Below are positions 52,594 through 64,000 of a DNA stretch of 64,000 bases, piece after piece; position 1 is the stretch's first letter, and the number at the start of each line of letters is the position of its first letter. The notes under the pieces were generated by a model. It ran no database searches. It saw only the letters and a program-made list of their open reading frames with translations, and had not been told where the DNA came from. Origin of the DNA: Adiantum capillus-veneris (Eukaryota > Streptophyta > Polypodiopsida > Polypodiales > Pteridaceae). Where the stretch lies: contig CM043959.1 in assembly GCA_014529385.2 (NCBI GenBank), forward strand, positions 12,710,809-12,774,808, written 5' to 3'. Both the position numbers and the translations under genes were made by a program.

Positions 52594-54088
52594 TGATGCA
52601 TGGTTTTTAGGACCCCTTCTGAAGATGCAATAAAGGCACAGTCAGTTGTTGGGGAGATGAGGATACTCTAGTCCAAGGGATCTCGAAAGAGAAGAAAAAT
52701 CTACTTCACAAGCACCAAAGAGTAAAAAGTGCCATGGACAGAAGATACGTGGGAACGAGCTCTTATGCATGCCTACAACCTATATCTTATAGAATAGCCC
52801 ATTCTAGGTGTTAATTTCTAGTGAAATTTACACGAGGATGTTCGTGTGGACTCAAAGCACAGCATACTTCGTTTTCACTTTTTTACCGACAGTAAATATT
52901 TTTTACCTACAGTAAATATTTTTCACCTACGTGGTAAATACAAATCACTTTTTACCTACAGTAACTTTTTTTACCCATGGTAAATATTTTTTACTGCACC
53001 ATAAGTATTTGGTAGGTAACAGTTCACTGTTACTAGAAGCAGTGATTGGGCATCAACAATGCAGTTACAGGAGGAGAAAAGGGGAAAATCTTATGGTAAA
53101 GGTGAGTCAACAGGGATAAAGACTTTTGAGTTGAAAAGAGACATGCTGATTTTTTCAAAGAACACATGTCAAAAGAAGCCATGGTTGAGGATTTTTTGAG
53201 AATTTGATATTCAGGAGGACCCAGCAGGTCCCCCCCTAACATGTGCAGAACCTCCAGTTTCAACAGCCACCTTACCTGCTCTTAAATACTGGTCAAGGCC
53301 TTATCCCCATGTGTCACAATCAGAAAAATCAGCATTTACCCTCCCCTCTCACATCACTCTAGAGAATATCTTGATGGTGACATATCAGGTGACCTCAATC
53401 TGTTGACCACCCTAAGCAAAAAGTAACCCCAATCAGCGGATTTAAGCATGTTTATCCCTAATCCTAAACCCTCTCAGAAACCTATATAAGGAGGCCTTCT
53501 CTCACTCAAAGCCAACAGTTCACCCACTTCACCAAGCAACGAAGCTATGACGACATAGCTCACAACGAGGAGCTATGGATGGAGCTCTACTCTCTCTCCC
53601 TCTCTCTCTCTCCCTCTAGTATGCTACATTAGTAGCCCTAAAACCTAAATAAGGAGTCTTCTCTAATGCTCCATGGCCACCATCCTGGCCATCATTCTCT
53701 AAGGTATTGATGTGTTGCTAGTAGGATCATACCTACTTGCTGGGTTGATTGTTTTTGACAAGGGATTATGCCATCCTTGGCTTGCTTCTCTATATCCTTG
53801 TTATGTATGATCAGATGTCGTTGTATTGTTAAGCTGATGTCTTGTGTATATATATGCTACATAAGGTCCCTAAGCTTCGTTTCTATGCGTTTTGCCATAT
53901 GTTTTGATGCCATCATAATGCCAGAAGTCTCACTTGCCTATGTGCACTATGTGTGAGGTCCCTAAACCTCTTAATTTAGGGTGGTGCCCCCTTTGTTTTG
54001 TTCTTTGCTTGTTTGCATGAGGCGTGGTTTGTGGAGTGTGCACGAGTACAGAGGCCACCCGACTGCACTGCTCTTTTTCCCGCTATCA
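52594..54088 (+). repeat. Tat element 3' LTR
   Basis: TGATGCATGG ... CCCGCTATCA, 1495 bp, followed by the second AATAC. It carries the same TATA box and U3 array as the 5' LTR. Confidence 0.93.
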
Positions 54089-54093
54089 AATAC

Positions 54094-55440
54094 CTTGTCT
54101 TCATGTCATAGGATGGACTTAGATTGAAGTACTTCTTCTTGATCTTTGACTTTTGGAGGGTCTCTAACTATTGGTTCTTTTGGTGGTGCTCCTTTTAGCT
54201 CACGTAGGCTCTCATGGAAAACATTGTGCATGAGCCAATGGTTGGGCAACTTTAATTGATAAGCCATCTCATTGATTGGCTTAAGAATTCAAAAAGGACC
54301 ATAATATCTTTTTGTTATTTTAGCATAATAATCTTGGTGGCCTGTATGATTCTTGCCCTTAGTATGCCTTAGATAAGCCTTGAGAAACTTTAGCAAGACC
54401 CAATCATTTTCCTTAAAGGCTAAGGCTCTTCTGTGCTTATTAGCAGCAACCCTTTTTGCCTTTGCTATGAGATGGATATGACCTCTTTAATCTTTGGAAA
54501 ATATTCTTGTGAGTCTTGGCTATATTCATTAGAAGTGAAGATCTTCTCGTGTACTTTAAGTAGTAAGGGACTTTTGGATCTTCCCTCTTTAACCTCGAAA
54601 GGTGATTTTCCCATAGAAGTATGCACAATGTCATTGTATGCATACTCTATAAGAGGTAGGTACTTCTCTCATTGAGAAAGTTGATCTACTTCCAAGACAT
54701 AAGCTCTTAATAGATTCAAGAATCGTTAGATTAGTTATTTCACTTTGGTCATCCGTTTGTGGATCATAGGACAAAAGAGAAATTATCTAATTCCTAGATT
54801 CTCAATCGGAGACCCTTCTAGAAATTACTGGTCATTCTAGAATCTTTGTCCGACACTATGGATGTTGGCAAGCCATGATCCTTGAAAAGTTGAGATTTGA
54901 AGAGAGTTGCCGTTTGATGTGCCTTAATAGTCTTTTTGACAGGCATAGAGTGTGTTTTCTTGTTAAGCCTGTCGACTGAAACAATCCAAGTTGCTTCCCT
55001 CGGTCAAATTTCAACGTTTGGTATACCCCACATTTTGAAACATACTCTTGTATGTTTAATTTTCATGGTAGACCAACATAAATACATTTCTACTTGTCGA
55101 AGAGTAGATTATGGAATCCCTCTTTGCCCCGCATAAGGAGAAGCATGGGATTCATACATGACTTTCTTATTGTATGGGTGAGTAACACATAGCCTATTGC
55201 CGTTTGGAAGATAACCATCCTCCAAGGTGAATGGTTCTTTTTTCTTCCCTAATGCAAAGGCTGCAATTACGTACTTAAAGTCTCGGTCAATAGCATACTC
55301 GTGTATCGTAAAAGATAGATCATTGTGAGTTGCTATAGGCACCACATTTACCCTTGGCCGTCGTGAAAGTGCATCAGCCACTTGATTGTGCTTGCCAGTA
55401 ATGTGAGCAACATGAAATTTAAATTGCAAAAGAAAATTTA
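54094..55440 (-). pseudogene. Integrase (copy G)
   Basis: Antisense pieces: LEDGYLPNGNRLCVTHPYNK and SHASPYAGQRGIP (zinc-finger start, 55110-55260), core with HGLPTSIVSDKDSRM (about 54840-54890), PKVPYYLKYTRRSSLLMN (one unit, 54520-54580), and the C-terminus to the Tat insertion at 54093. Stops separate the pieces. Confidence 0.83.
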
Positions 55441-56673
55441 ATGTTTTTTGGAGAGCTTGGTTTGCGTCATGAAGTTCTTGAGGCTTTGTGACCCATTCGT
55501 AGGATGAATGGAGTCCCCAAGGGATAGTGTTTCCACGTGTCTAAGGCATATAGAATAGCTAGTAGCTCTTTTTCGTATTTGGCCAATACTTGGTTGTCGG
55601 AGTTGAGTCTTTGACTCTCATATGCTATGGCATGCCCATCTTGAAGCAAAACAGCTCTAAGGCAATCACCACAAGCTTCACATTGGACCTCAAATGGCTT
55701 TGAGAGATCTAGTAGTGTGAGCACAAGCTTCTTCTTAAGCTTCTTGCACTTTTGCAGTCCATGAATACTTAACATTCTTTTTCGTTAAGTCATGTCATGG
55801 GCCTGCTATTAGCGATAATTTTTCTATGAAGCATCTACAGTATGCACACATACCTATAAAGCTTTGTACCTCCTGTGGATTCCTTGGATTAGGCCATCCA
55901 TTTATTATCCCTAACTTTGTTGGATCCATACGGGTGCCATCTTTAGAGATAATGTGACCTAAATATTGAATCTCTTGTAGGAAAAATTCATTTTTCATTT
56001 GATTGATGAAAAGCTTATTCTCTCTCACAACTTGAAAGATTATGTGGAGGTGTTGCTTGTACTCCTCAAGAGAATTTGAGAGGCCGGAAGATTTTTGTCC
56101 ATCATTAGTTTGAATGTGGCTAGAGTATTTGTCAGGCCAAAACTTATAACTTATCAAATAGACCTTCTACATGCAGCATGGAAAATCTTTTTATTATAGT
56201 GATCCTATTTAGTACTCTATAGTTGACACACATGTGATATGTGCCATCTTTCTTTTGCACTAAAAGTACTGGTGAATAGAATGGAGAGGAGCTAGTCCTC
56301 ACCATCCCTTTTTCCACCAATTCATGCACTTGCCTCATGATCTCCTCTTGTTTAGCTTGTGAAATTCAATAAGGAGGTTTATTAGGCGGTGAGCTTCCTG
56401 GTAGGAGCTTTATTGCATGGTCATCATCCCTCATTTTGGAGGTAGCTCACTAGGGATGTCATCAATGAAAACATCTTGGAATCTATTTAGGAAATTAGAC
56501 AACTCTAATTCCTCTTGATTCCCTTTATTGTTGTTTGTGAAACCATTGGAATCATTTACAGATTCTCCAACAAAAATCATATACATAGAAGGAGAGCTTT
56601 TCACGGACTTATCAAAAGCAAGCGTATTTACCAGGGATATAGTGTTCCGCGACTCATTAGCATCTATGTACAT
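55441..56673 (-). pseudogene. RT and RNase H (copy G)
   Basis: The RT N-terminus (FLNRFQDVFIDDIPSELPPK), MRQVHELVEKGMVRTSSSP, YSPVLLVQKKDGTYHMCVNY are followed by a palm without the KIDLRSGYHQ-type and YLDD segments (56085-56165). The thumb (SNSLEEYKQHLHIIFQVV, EFFLQEIQYLGHIISKDG) and RNase H (EVQCEACGDCLRAVLLQDG, YEKELLAILYALDTWKHY) follow. RNase H has Glu where B and H have Asp (CDACG). Confidence 0.85.
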
Positions 56674-58404
56674 GCTCTTTTCCTTTTAGGTGAAGTAGAT
56701 TCTCCTTTCAGGGAACTTCATGTTGGAAGCCATGCAATTAAACCATGGTGTCCCAATGATAACATCCTCATGTTTGAGAGGGGAGATGAAGAAATGCTCT
56801 TTGTCCACGTAGCTTTGGACATGAAGCCTCAATTTCCAATTAAGGGAGTAACTGAGATGTCTTGTCCCTTAATAGCTCCATCGGCTTTCAATGCTCTCCC
56901 ATCTCATGGGCTTGTATGCCTAGCTTGGTGGTCAACTCCGTGGACATGAAAGTTGTGAGTTGAAGTAGGGTCAAACAAAATAAAGGCATCATGCTCTTGT
57001 ATCTTTCCCCAAGCATAGGAAAGGAGAAATCATCAACAATGAGCATCCTCTTGTGGAGCTTCAACCATAGAGACTCTAGGCAGATCATTGTGTACATTTT
57101 TTTGGGAGCAGGCACGATAGGCATGTCCTTGCTCCCCGCACTTGAAGCACCGGTTATCTTTGTGATAACGTTGTAGCTCCTTGGGAGAAAGTCAATTCTT
57201 GCCTTTGTAGACTCCTTTCTCCTTAGCTTTATTGTTGTTGATAGAGTTGCCTTGGGAATAATTTTGAGCATTGTTCTTCCCCTTTGCTTCATTTCGATCT
57301 TTGTTTTCCATGGGCTTGGCATTCCTTTTAGCCCCTTGTTGGAAATTGATGTGCGAAGCAACGATAGAGTTGGGGATTACTTCTGTGATAGAATCAGGCC
57401 GTTGGAAGTTGACATACTCAGCCATTTCTTCAGGTAATCCCGCACATAATTGTTGCTTTTGCTCGACACAGTCTATTTTTTGAAAGACAGTAGTAGCCTT
57501 GAGATGTAAATCCCAAAATATTTGTGGATAGACTCACGAGAGAGAAGCTTCAAACTCCGCCATTTGGTAAGCACTTTGTCCTTTGCATCCTTTGCAAGGA
57601 ATTGCTTCATGATGGAAACTCGTAGAGTTTTCCATGTCTTTGGGGCTTCGCTGTTGCCACGAAGGCTAGCCCACCATTGACGAGTAGATTTTTGGAAGTG
57701 CATAGCTACATGATGTAGCTTGGAGGACTTCATGAAGCCCTCGTCTCCAAAGGCCGCATCAAATTGTTGGATGAAGGCCAATACTTTGTTGGTAGTACCA
57801 AAGTTGCCATCATAGGTGAGAAAAGAGATACTCTTTCCTCCCTCTTTGAACTTCTTGAGCTTTTGTGACCTTCGCCATGCAAGGTAAGATTTGCGATGTC
57901 CTCCCCTCTTGTATTCTCTATGAGAATAGCTATTGCTTTCGTCGAAAGAGGAGGAAGGTGAAGAAGAGGGAGAAAAGGCTGACCTCTTTCTTACACTTTT
58001 CTTCCTTTGTTTCCTCTCTTCCCTTTTGGAGTGACGAGGAGAAGGACTGTGGGTTGACTATTTCCTCTTAGGAGGAGTTGGAGATCGTCTAGACCACCGT
58101 CTTTGTGGAGCCATATCTTTAGAGGAACTTAGGGATTTGCTTCTTTCTCATTCTTTGGATTTCTCCTCTCTTATGGGAGTCTCATCAAGAGGCCTCCTAA
58201 TCTCTCTCTCCTCCTAGAGAGGAAGGAAAATCCCACAAGCACGAAGTTGTGAGTAACTTCGGCTTGCAAAGGAAGGTTTCCCATAGCTTGTTGCAACCTA
58301 GTAACAAGATAATTAACAAATATGGGGGCATTATCATTAGCACCTTCATGTGTAAGATCAAAGTTATCAATGTTCATTCTACTCTCTTGGTCATTGTCAA
58401 CCAT
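56674..58404 (-). pseudogene. gag and protease (copy G)
   Basis: From the gag ATG near 58404 (MVDNDQESRMNIDNFDLTHEG), through NYLVTRLQQAMG, a capsid-like region (AFIQQFDAAFGDEGF, HFQKSTRQWWASLRGN, 57600-57781), MAEYVNFQRPDSITEVI (57380-57425), to a zinc knuckle CFKCGEQGHAYRAC (57130-57160) and protease near 56900-57000. Frames change several times. Confidence 0.83.
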
Positions 58405-58601
58405 GCTAATTATACTTATGTAGAGAAATACTTTGTGCTTTGGTACCCTCAAAAACCTTAGTCACTACTCTTCTTTATATTTCAAAATTAGTTCTCAAAC
58501 AGCCACACCCGTGGTTTAGACACTGTTGATTGCAAAGACTAGTGGAGAGGGTCTAACATTGATCGGTTGACTATAGTTCCTGTTGAGCTTGCTAGTAGCT
58601 C

Positions 58602-58645
58602 AATAATGGTTAAGCCAATGGCAAGCCCTAAGAGACTCCATTATT
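58602..58645 (-). promoter_or_regulatory. Leader stem-loop (copy G)
   Basis: AATAATGG (58602-58609) and CCATTATT (58638-58645) pair perfectly. The loop is of the D type and lacks GTCTTTTTAGAC. Confidence 0.6.
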
Positions 58646-58808
58646 AAGACTATAGTTCCCAACGGTGTACCTCGATGTCCTTCTCAACCAAGATAATAGA
58701 TCCCTGTCCCACTTACCCTATTGCAATAAACATGCCCAACCTTTCATGGACAACTTAAGGACCTCTCTTCTTAAGCAAGAAAAGAGAAACCAATAGCTCT
58801 GATACCAA

Positions 58809-60517
58809 TGTAATGGAAATGGCCCATGAACTTTGAGACTAGCGAAATTAAGAGAATTAAAGGGAGCATTTTTATGAGACTACTTTGAGAACATAGAGGG
58901 TGAAATTAATTAGCGGTAGCAACATAACCATTATACTTAATTAACTTGGCATGAACAATAGTTTTGCAAGAGAGAGAGAGAGAGAGAATTAGAGAACTTG
59001 ACAACATTTGAGGACCGGATTTATGTGGAAGTCGGTCGCCCCTCCAATAGGTTTTTGTATTATAGATTCTCCCATAAAGAGAGACTTCGTATAATACAAT
59101 CTTTGTGTTCCTTGTAACCTTGGTGATGCTATGAAGGTGGAAAGATTTTTACATCACGAGCATAACATAAAAAAAGCATTAAGCATTCCGACCTCAGTCC
59201 CAAGGCCTCAAACACCTTCGAAGGTGGAGAGAGCTAGCGAGGAATGAGGGTAGGGAAGAGGAAGAAGAATCATTCATAGGAGAAAGAAATAGTTCCTCGC
59301 TTATTATCACTTTTCTTGCTAGCATACATAATAGCATAGTAATGAAGATGGAGAAGATGGCAAGCTTAAGCATTGAAGCATGGCTCTTGGTTGGATTTGC
59401 ATTCCATAGCCAAGAGTGTTGGTGTAGGCTCTCAACTTCTCAACAAGCTTGGAGAAGGAGATGGAGTTCTTCCACTTTCACCAAGTGAGAATGTGTAGAA
59501 AATGAGTGTGTGAGAGAGTGTATACCCCCAAGCACACCCCTTGCTTGCTTTGGTCTACCCCTCCTTGTAGCTCAATCTTGAAGCTCATTGGACCCCTTTA
59601 AGCCTAGCCAATCATGCACAATGCATTTCAAGCAACATGGGTAGCATTAGGACAAGTGTCCTTCTTACCTCTTTGAACTTGAAAATATCTAGATATATGT
59701 TGAATTGAACTAGAAGCTCATTGGATCCCTCTTTAGCCAAGCCAATAAGATTCAAGCACACCATGTGGCTAATCATAGGGAGAGCTTGACATTTGTCCAT
59801 GTGCCCCTTGAAAAGGGGTTCCCTTTGGGTGAGTGGAAGGTTAAGTCAAAGATTCCCCTAACTTTAGGGCTTTTCCCCTCCTTTGTAGGGTCTCTTTTTG
59901 ACTTAAGCACCTTACCCCCCATGCATGTGAAGCTTCTCAAGCACCTTCTTTATCAAGCATGACAATCACCTCAAGCACCTTACTCATCAAGCATGACAAG
60001 CACCTCAAGCACCTTAGTCAGCAACCACGACAAGCACCTCAAGCACCTTACTCATCAAGCATGACAAGCACCTTAGTCACCAAGCATGACAAGCACCTCA
60101 AGCTTAGGCTGGGTTCCCACCTCAAGCACAACCCTAGCTTGCCTAAGGTCTAAGGACTTTTAACACTAACCTTTGGAGGTCTTTAATGAAGCTAACCCTA
60201 AGGTCTTTTAAGCTCCATTAGATGCACGTTGCTCTTTGATAGAGACCTCCTTTTGGACCCCTATTGAGATGTAACCATCTCTCCTCTTGGTCCCCTGCTG
60301 AGATAAGTCTAGAAGCACTTATTGCACATTGCTCTTTGGTAGACCATCTCCTTTTGGACCCCTATTGAGATGCAACCATTTCTCCTTTTGGTCCCTTGTT
60401 GAGATAGGTGTAGAAGCACATATCTATATCCTAACTCTTGTTCCCCTTTTATCTTCCCATATTAAATGATCGTTTAATATGAGAAAATCATCTGGGTTAG
60501 GTAGATATTAGATTATA
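58809..60517 (-). repeat. Chromovirus 5' LTR of copy G
   Basis: Starts TGTAATGGAAATGG after a good primer site. It has a GACAAGCACCTCAAGCACC-type minisatellite (59940-60110) and two U3 units (60218-60420). The outer end is frayed: GATATTAGATT is followed by ATATCC instead of TTATGACA, and a copia fragment begins at about 60518. Confidence 0.85.
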
Positions 60518-61594
60518 TCCTCATGCATAATCTTCGATTCCGGCTCTTATGCAGCCAAGCAATTTTAGCCTCATTGTGGCTTGCATAAAGACCTGCTAGA
60601 ATATCCCAAGCCTGTTTTGTAGATTTTACTGAACGGATGTGAGGAGTGATAGTGCACTTCACAGATAATGCAATCAATGCATGAGCATGCGCATCTCTTA
60701 CATCCCAACGAGCCTGCTAAGCCACAGGCAAAACAGCTCTAACAGCTGCAACCATGGCAGCAAAACTTGGAGCATCCTCAACATCACCTGCATCCACAGT
60801 ACCAAGACGTATATCAATGCGCCCTGCACAATGTTCCAAACTCTCTTTGACACAAGTACATGTTGCATCATGTAAGCCCACATAGGGTAATTGTCCCCAT
60901 CTAAAACATATGAACACATTTGTGTTGTTGTCAGCCATGGAAAATGCTTGCACCTGATGTGAAAACTGCCCAAAATGAGGAGAACTGAGTGAGACCAGCA
61001 CGTGTTATATAGCACAACCCGTAGTAGACTGTATGGGACCTGTTATGCAGTAAATGACACTAACAAAAATTATGCACAAAATGACAAAATTGCATGTGCA
61101 GACCTGGCTGAAGTGGAAACAGAGGTCGAAATGAGCCCGAATCAGAAATCTGAGCAAACTAAGCTCTTAGAGCTTTCCCAAGAAAAAATTTGTCGACCTG
61201 CGAACCCTCGCCAAACCCACAGAAATTGGAGAAAGTGAGCACGTGTATGCTGGAGCTACTGGCGACTAAGCCCAGGAGGACGTAACCTACTCTGATACCA
61301 ATTGTTGGAATTAGGGAAGCAAGAAACTCACACAGCTTGGAGAAGACGAAGGAAGCTCAAGGCACATAACAGAGAGTGTATTACTTAGTGTGCAATGGAA
61401 AGATAGATAGCCCTAGAGTGATGGGCATGTATATAATGCACGAGGGAAAAAACCTCCTAAGAGGGAAAAAAATGCTTCGGCGGTCCTAGTGTGTTCACAC
61501 ACACCACTACCACATGTATATGGTAATACTCTATTAAAGTGATTCGGCTATGCAAGCTTAAATTTGGCATCCATAGCCGATCTCCTTTCTTTTG

Positions 61595-61596
<2 letters not shown>
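60518..61596 (-). mobile_element. Copia element 4, 5' fragment (gag, leader, LTR)
   Basis: Minus-strand gag starts MADNNTNVFIC at 60938, shifts frame into YVLDGDNYPMWAYMMQHVLV, and continues in UBN2-type gag (RWDVRDAHAHALIALSVKC, TKQAWDILAGLYASHNEAK) to the truncation near 60518. The leader is at 60939-61290. The primer site complement CTCTGATACCA (61290-61300) is followed by LTR sequence from 61303 (TGTTGGAATTAGG), whose outer end I cannot place exactly before the GA tract. LTR termini differ from copia 1-3, so this is another family. Confidence 0.8.

Positions 61597-61682
<86 letters not shown>
61597..61682. repeat. (GA)n microsatellite, 86 bp
   Basis: Pure GA run, equivalent to (TC)n on the minus strand directly after the 3' end of the LINE. 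Confidence 0.98.
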
Positions 61683-61685
<3 letters not shown>

Positions 61686-64000
61686 GAAATGTTATATTAT
61701 ATTGAAATGTTATATTAACGTCTTCAAAAGGCCATAATGACCTATGAGACCCGAAAGTTACAAAGTGGTGGATCTGATACAAAGTCAGAGTAACAAAATA
61801 ACCTAACAAAAGTACAAAACAAAGATATATACTATGGGGTCCTAACTTGGTCGATGTGAGCCAAGCAAAAAACTAAGCAAAAAATGGGCGGCTTGTTGGG
61901 ATAGCTGAATCACAAGAGATCTATCATCGGTCGTTGGCGAATCTCATCAATTTCCTCCATGGTTAGTAGTCTGACCGGGCGTCGTGCATGCCTGGCCAAC
62001 GTGCTCCGAATTTTCTGTCGTAGCCTCTGTCGATGCTGTGTAGTTCTTTGCAGTCGGCGGGCGCCTGGATTTCCCCAATTCAATCGCTCGGTCAATCAGT
62101 GTGCCTCTGGTGTGAGACGAGGAGGAGCTCTGCTGTGGGAGTGGCTCTTGCGGGCTGTCCCGTGTCTGCTTTAAAAAAGTCTGTGATCCGTCTTTGAGAC
62201 TGGCTAGCCTCTCCATTCATCAGGCTATCTCTGTGTTTGCACAACTCGAGCAAGAACAAACCCAGACGTCTCTGATCTTCGTATCCCATGACTCTTGAGA
62301 GTGGTCCAAAACCCTCTCAGAACAAGCAATGGAATCGGCCTCATATCTCGTAGTAGATGGGGCAGCGGCATGTATAGTGTAGCTCTGTCTCAGGTTCCAT
62401 GTTACACAAGGGGCATGTCCTGTCTTCTGCTGGTACTCCGTTGTATCTCCCAGTTTCGATCAGCAACTGGTGAGAGGATGTGCGTAACTTGCCAATAGCA
62501 CATCGTATCCCATGAGACAAGTGGGTATCCATGTATTTGGGTCTCGTCACAAAACCATCTTCCGTAAGCTGGAGAAGGTGGTCTCTGTAGAAAGCCATCT
62601 TCGTGCCCAATTCCTGTGCTGGTTGTATCCATGTCCTCCTGGTGTCTAGCTGGGTCAGGTCTTGGCGGATGAGCTTGGTGATCTCTGACTGTGTAAGAGT
62701 GAGAGATGGTGCATCCAATGAGTAATGGAATGGTGGCAGCCTGTCGATGTTGAACCCATGTGCGTGAAACCATGATGTCATCTCCCCATACCAACATGTT
62801 GTATCTCCTTGTATGGCTAAATGTCGAGAGGATTCAAGTGCTATGCGAGCATATCTGTTTCTAGGAAGTTCCCATGTGCGGTTTATCAAGGAGACTGATC
62901 TGGTGAGCGCCTCCACCACTAGTGGGGGGGCGGCTAGCTCTGCTTGGATAATGGCTCGTGGTACTGATGCCTTGGCTCTAATGAGCTGCGAGATCATAGA
63001 GATGAGAGGTTTCTCCATGTTCCCCCATCCGTCTGTGCGACTCGGCCTCCCGTGGTGATCGAGTGAAGGTCCCCATATCTCAGTTCCATAGAGCAATGTT
63101 GAAGCCACCAAGGTGTCAAAGAGCCAGAGCTTCGTCCGGGGCTCCTGAAATTGAACCTGTGAACACATCCTTTCCAATCTACCCATTGCTGCGTGGGCTC
63201 TAGTAAGTCCGATCTGAGCTGCTCTTCTGAGTGAGAATGCAGGTCCGCTAAAAACCACTCCAAGGTAAGTGTAAGCGTTTGTGTACTCCACAGTCTCCTG
63301 GCCGTATGTGAATGTAGGTGCTGACCTCCTGATCCACTGTGGGGTTGTATTAAACACCTTAACCTTGGTTTTACCCAGGTTGACAGACAAACCACTTTCG
63401 TGGGCAAACGTATGCAAAGCATCCAATTGACGTTGCATTCCCTCTGGGGATTCGGAGATCAACACTATGTCATCACCATATAACAAAAGTGGAATCCATG
63501 TCCCTGCCAACTAAGCACCTTTATCTCCATCGGTGTCAATGTAGTCAGAAACCTCATCCACATACATACCGAAAAGAGTAGGAGAGAGCGGGCAGCCCTG
63601 CTTCACCCCAATAGTGGAGTGAACCGGTGTAGAAAGTCCCTCAGGGGTGCGTACATGCCCTACAACTGATGTGTACAATGCCATGGTCCCCCAAATGAGT
63701 TCTGTGGGTACTCCCATTTCCTGTAGTCTGCGCATCAGTCTAGCTCTGGGTACTGTGTCGAAAGCTTTGCGGAAGTCCACAAAGCTACAATAGATCCGTC
63801 TCCCATGAGATCTGCCTTCCTCGATGATGGCCCTGAGTGTCAGGATATGGTCAAGAGTAGAGAAGCCTCTCCTGAATCCTGCCTGCCCAGTTGCACGTAT
63901 TCCCTCCCTCTCTGCCCATCTACTCAGATGTTGCTCAAGAATGGATGCATACAACCGTGCCAGTGTGTGCCCAATCATAATAGTGCGATAATTCCCAGGC
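61683..64000 (-). mobile_element. LINE (non-LTR retrotransposon), 3' part
   Basis: This is a minus-strand non-LTR element entering from the right edge. The RT-containing ORF covers 64000 to 62092 and is followed by about 400 bp of 3' sequence ending in a short tandem (TGAAATGTTATATTA, twice, 61683-61720) and the TC microsatellite. The 5' part with endonuclease is outside the window. The palm motif FVDFRKAFDTVPR is unlike the usual plant L1 form, so clade assignment is left open. Confidence 0.9.
62092..64000 (-). pseudogene. LINE reverse transcriptase ORF, C-terminal part
   Basis: One frame runs through with two nonsense codons: TAG (63511-63513) and TGA (62341-62343). Motifs: PGNYRTIMIGHTLARLY (right edge), TGQAGFRRGFSTLDHILTL, YCSFVDFRKAFDTVPRARLM, GVKQGCPLSPTLFGMYVDEV, then LLLYGDDIVLISE (YGDD catalytic), GLSVNLGKTKVKVF, YLGVVFSG, a long connection, and a C-terminal zinc knuckle CPLCNMEPETELHYTC. 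The frame then continues past the TGA to HQRHTD. The order is that of LINE ORF2. A basic open stretch in another frame (61910-62095) may be a frameshifted C-terminus. Confidence 0.9.

Larger units (their letters stand above)
44205..54088 (+). mobile_element. Tat-lineage Ty3/gypsy element, TSD AATAC
   Basis: This 9884-bp element is flanked by AATAC (44200-44204 and 54089-54093) and has LTRs of 1497 and 1495 bp, about 98% identical by eye. Internal order is ORF1, gag with knuckle, protease, RT, RNase H, a second archaeal-type RNase H, integrase, A-rich 3' region and polypurine tract. The second RNase H before integrase is diagnostic of the plant Tat lineage, and an extra ORF upstream of gag recalls Ogre-type members. 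A handful of frameshifts and a premature stop in integrase show it is recently dead. Confidence 0.93.
43873..58808 (-). mobile_element. Chromovirus copy G internal region, split by a Tat element
   Basis: This is the most complete chromovirus internal region. It includes 3' internal sequence and chromodomain-like tail (43873-44199), integrase (about 54094-55440), RNase H (55441-55790), RT (55795-56500), protease, gag and leader to the primer site at 58797-58808. The 9.9-kb Tat element at 44205-54088 is inserted between the chromodomain-like tail and the integrase C-terminus. Frameshifts and stops are common and the RT palm lacks both catalytic segments. Confidence 0.88.

Noticed and set aside
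61910-62095. Separate small basic protein gene
   Set aside because: It overlaps the end of the LINE ORF in another frame and lies in the LINE 3' region; more likely a frameshifted C-terminus or chance.

Overview
This window looks like eukaryotic, almost certainly land-plant, nuclear DNA. It is an intergenic nest of transposable elements inserted into and recombined with one another. I found no intact host gene, no rRNA or tRNA gene and no CRISPR array. The plant assignment rests on chromodomain Ty3/gypsy elements primed by initiator-Met tRNA, a Tat-lineage Ty3/gypsy element with a second RNase H, small-LTR Ty1/copia elements, a PIF/Harbinger-like transposase remnant and long CT/GA microsatellites. 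A large fern-like or other non-angiosperm genome would fit, but that is only an impression.

The backbone is one chromovirus family with LTRs of about 1.55-2.05 kb running TGTCAT...ATTACA. Most copies are on the minus strand. Copy A (1-5524) and a deleted copy I (7163-9389) share one LTR (5525-7162). A chimaeric fragment H follows (9390-10961). Plus-strand copy B (10962-26168) then meets minus-strand copy C (26169-31464) head to head. Copy D is at 34071-37866, plus-strand fragment E at 42007-43872, and minus-strand copy G at 43873-60517. Every copy in which the reverse transcriptase core can be read (A, B, G, H) lacks catalytic segments, so the family appears non-autonomous.

Younger insertions sit inside this backbone, each with a 5-bp target duplication: an 896-bp solo LTR (3215-4110, CATAC); a nearly complete Ty1/copia element (14554-19801, AAACC); two members of a deleted copia family that keep gag/protease-like pieces and an RT tail but no integrase or RT core (21658-25742, AAAGG; 26665-28938, GCCTC); and a 9.9-kb Tat-type Ty3/gypsy element with an upstream ORF1 (44205-54088, AATAC).

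The rest comprises an unrecognised degenerate coding stretch with a TATA-like sequence (31465-34070), a 4.1-kb block with direct repeats and a decayed PIF/Harbinger-type transposase (37867-42006), a 5' fragment of another copia family (60518-61596), a GA microsatellite, and a LINE on the minus strand running off the right edge (61683-64000).

The elements relate to one another in two informative ways. The complete copia element and the deleted copia family share LTR termini, polypurine tract, primer site and a leader motif, which suggests cross-mobilisation. The chromovirus copies share a leader stem-loop and U3 tandem repeats that vary in copy number, which suggests that cis-acting signals were kept while coding capacity decayed.
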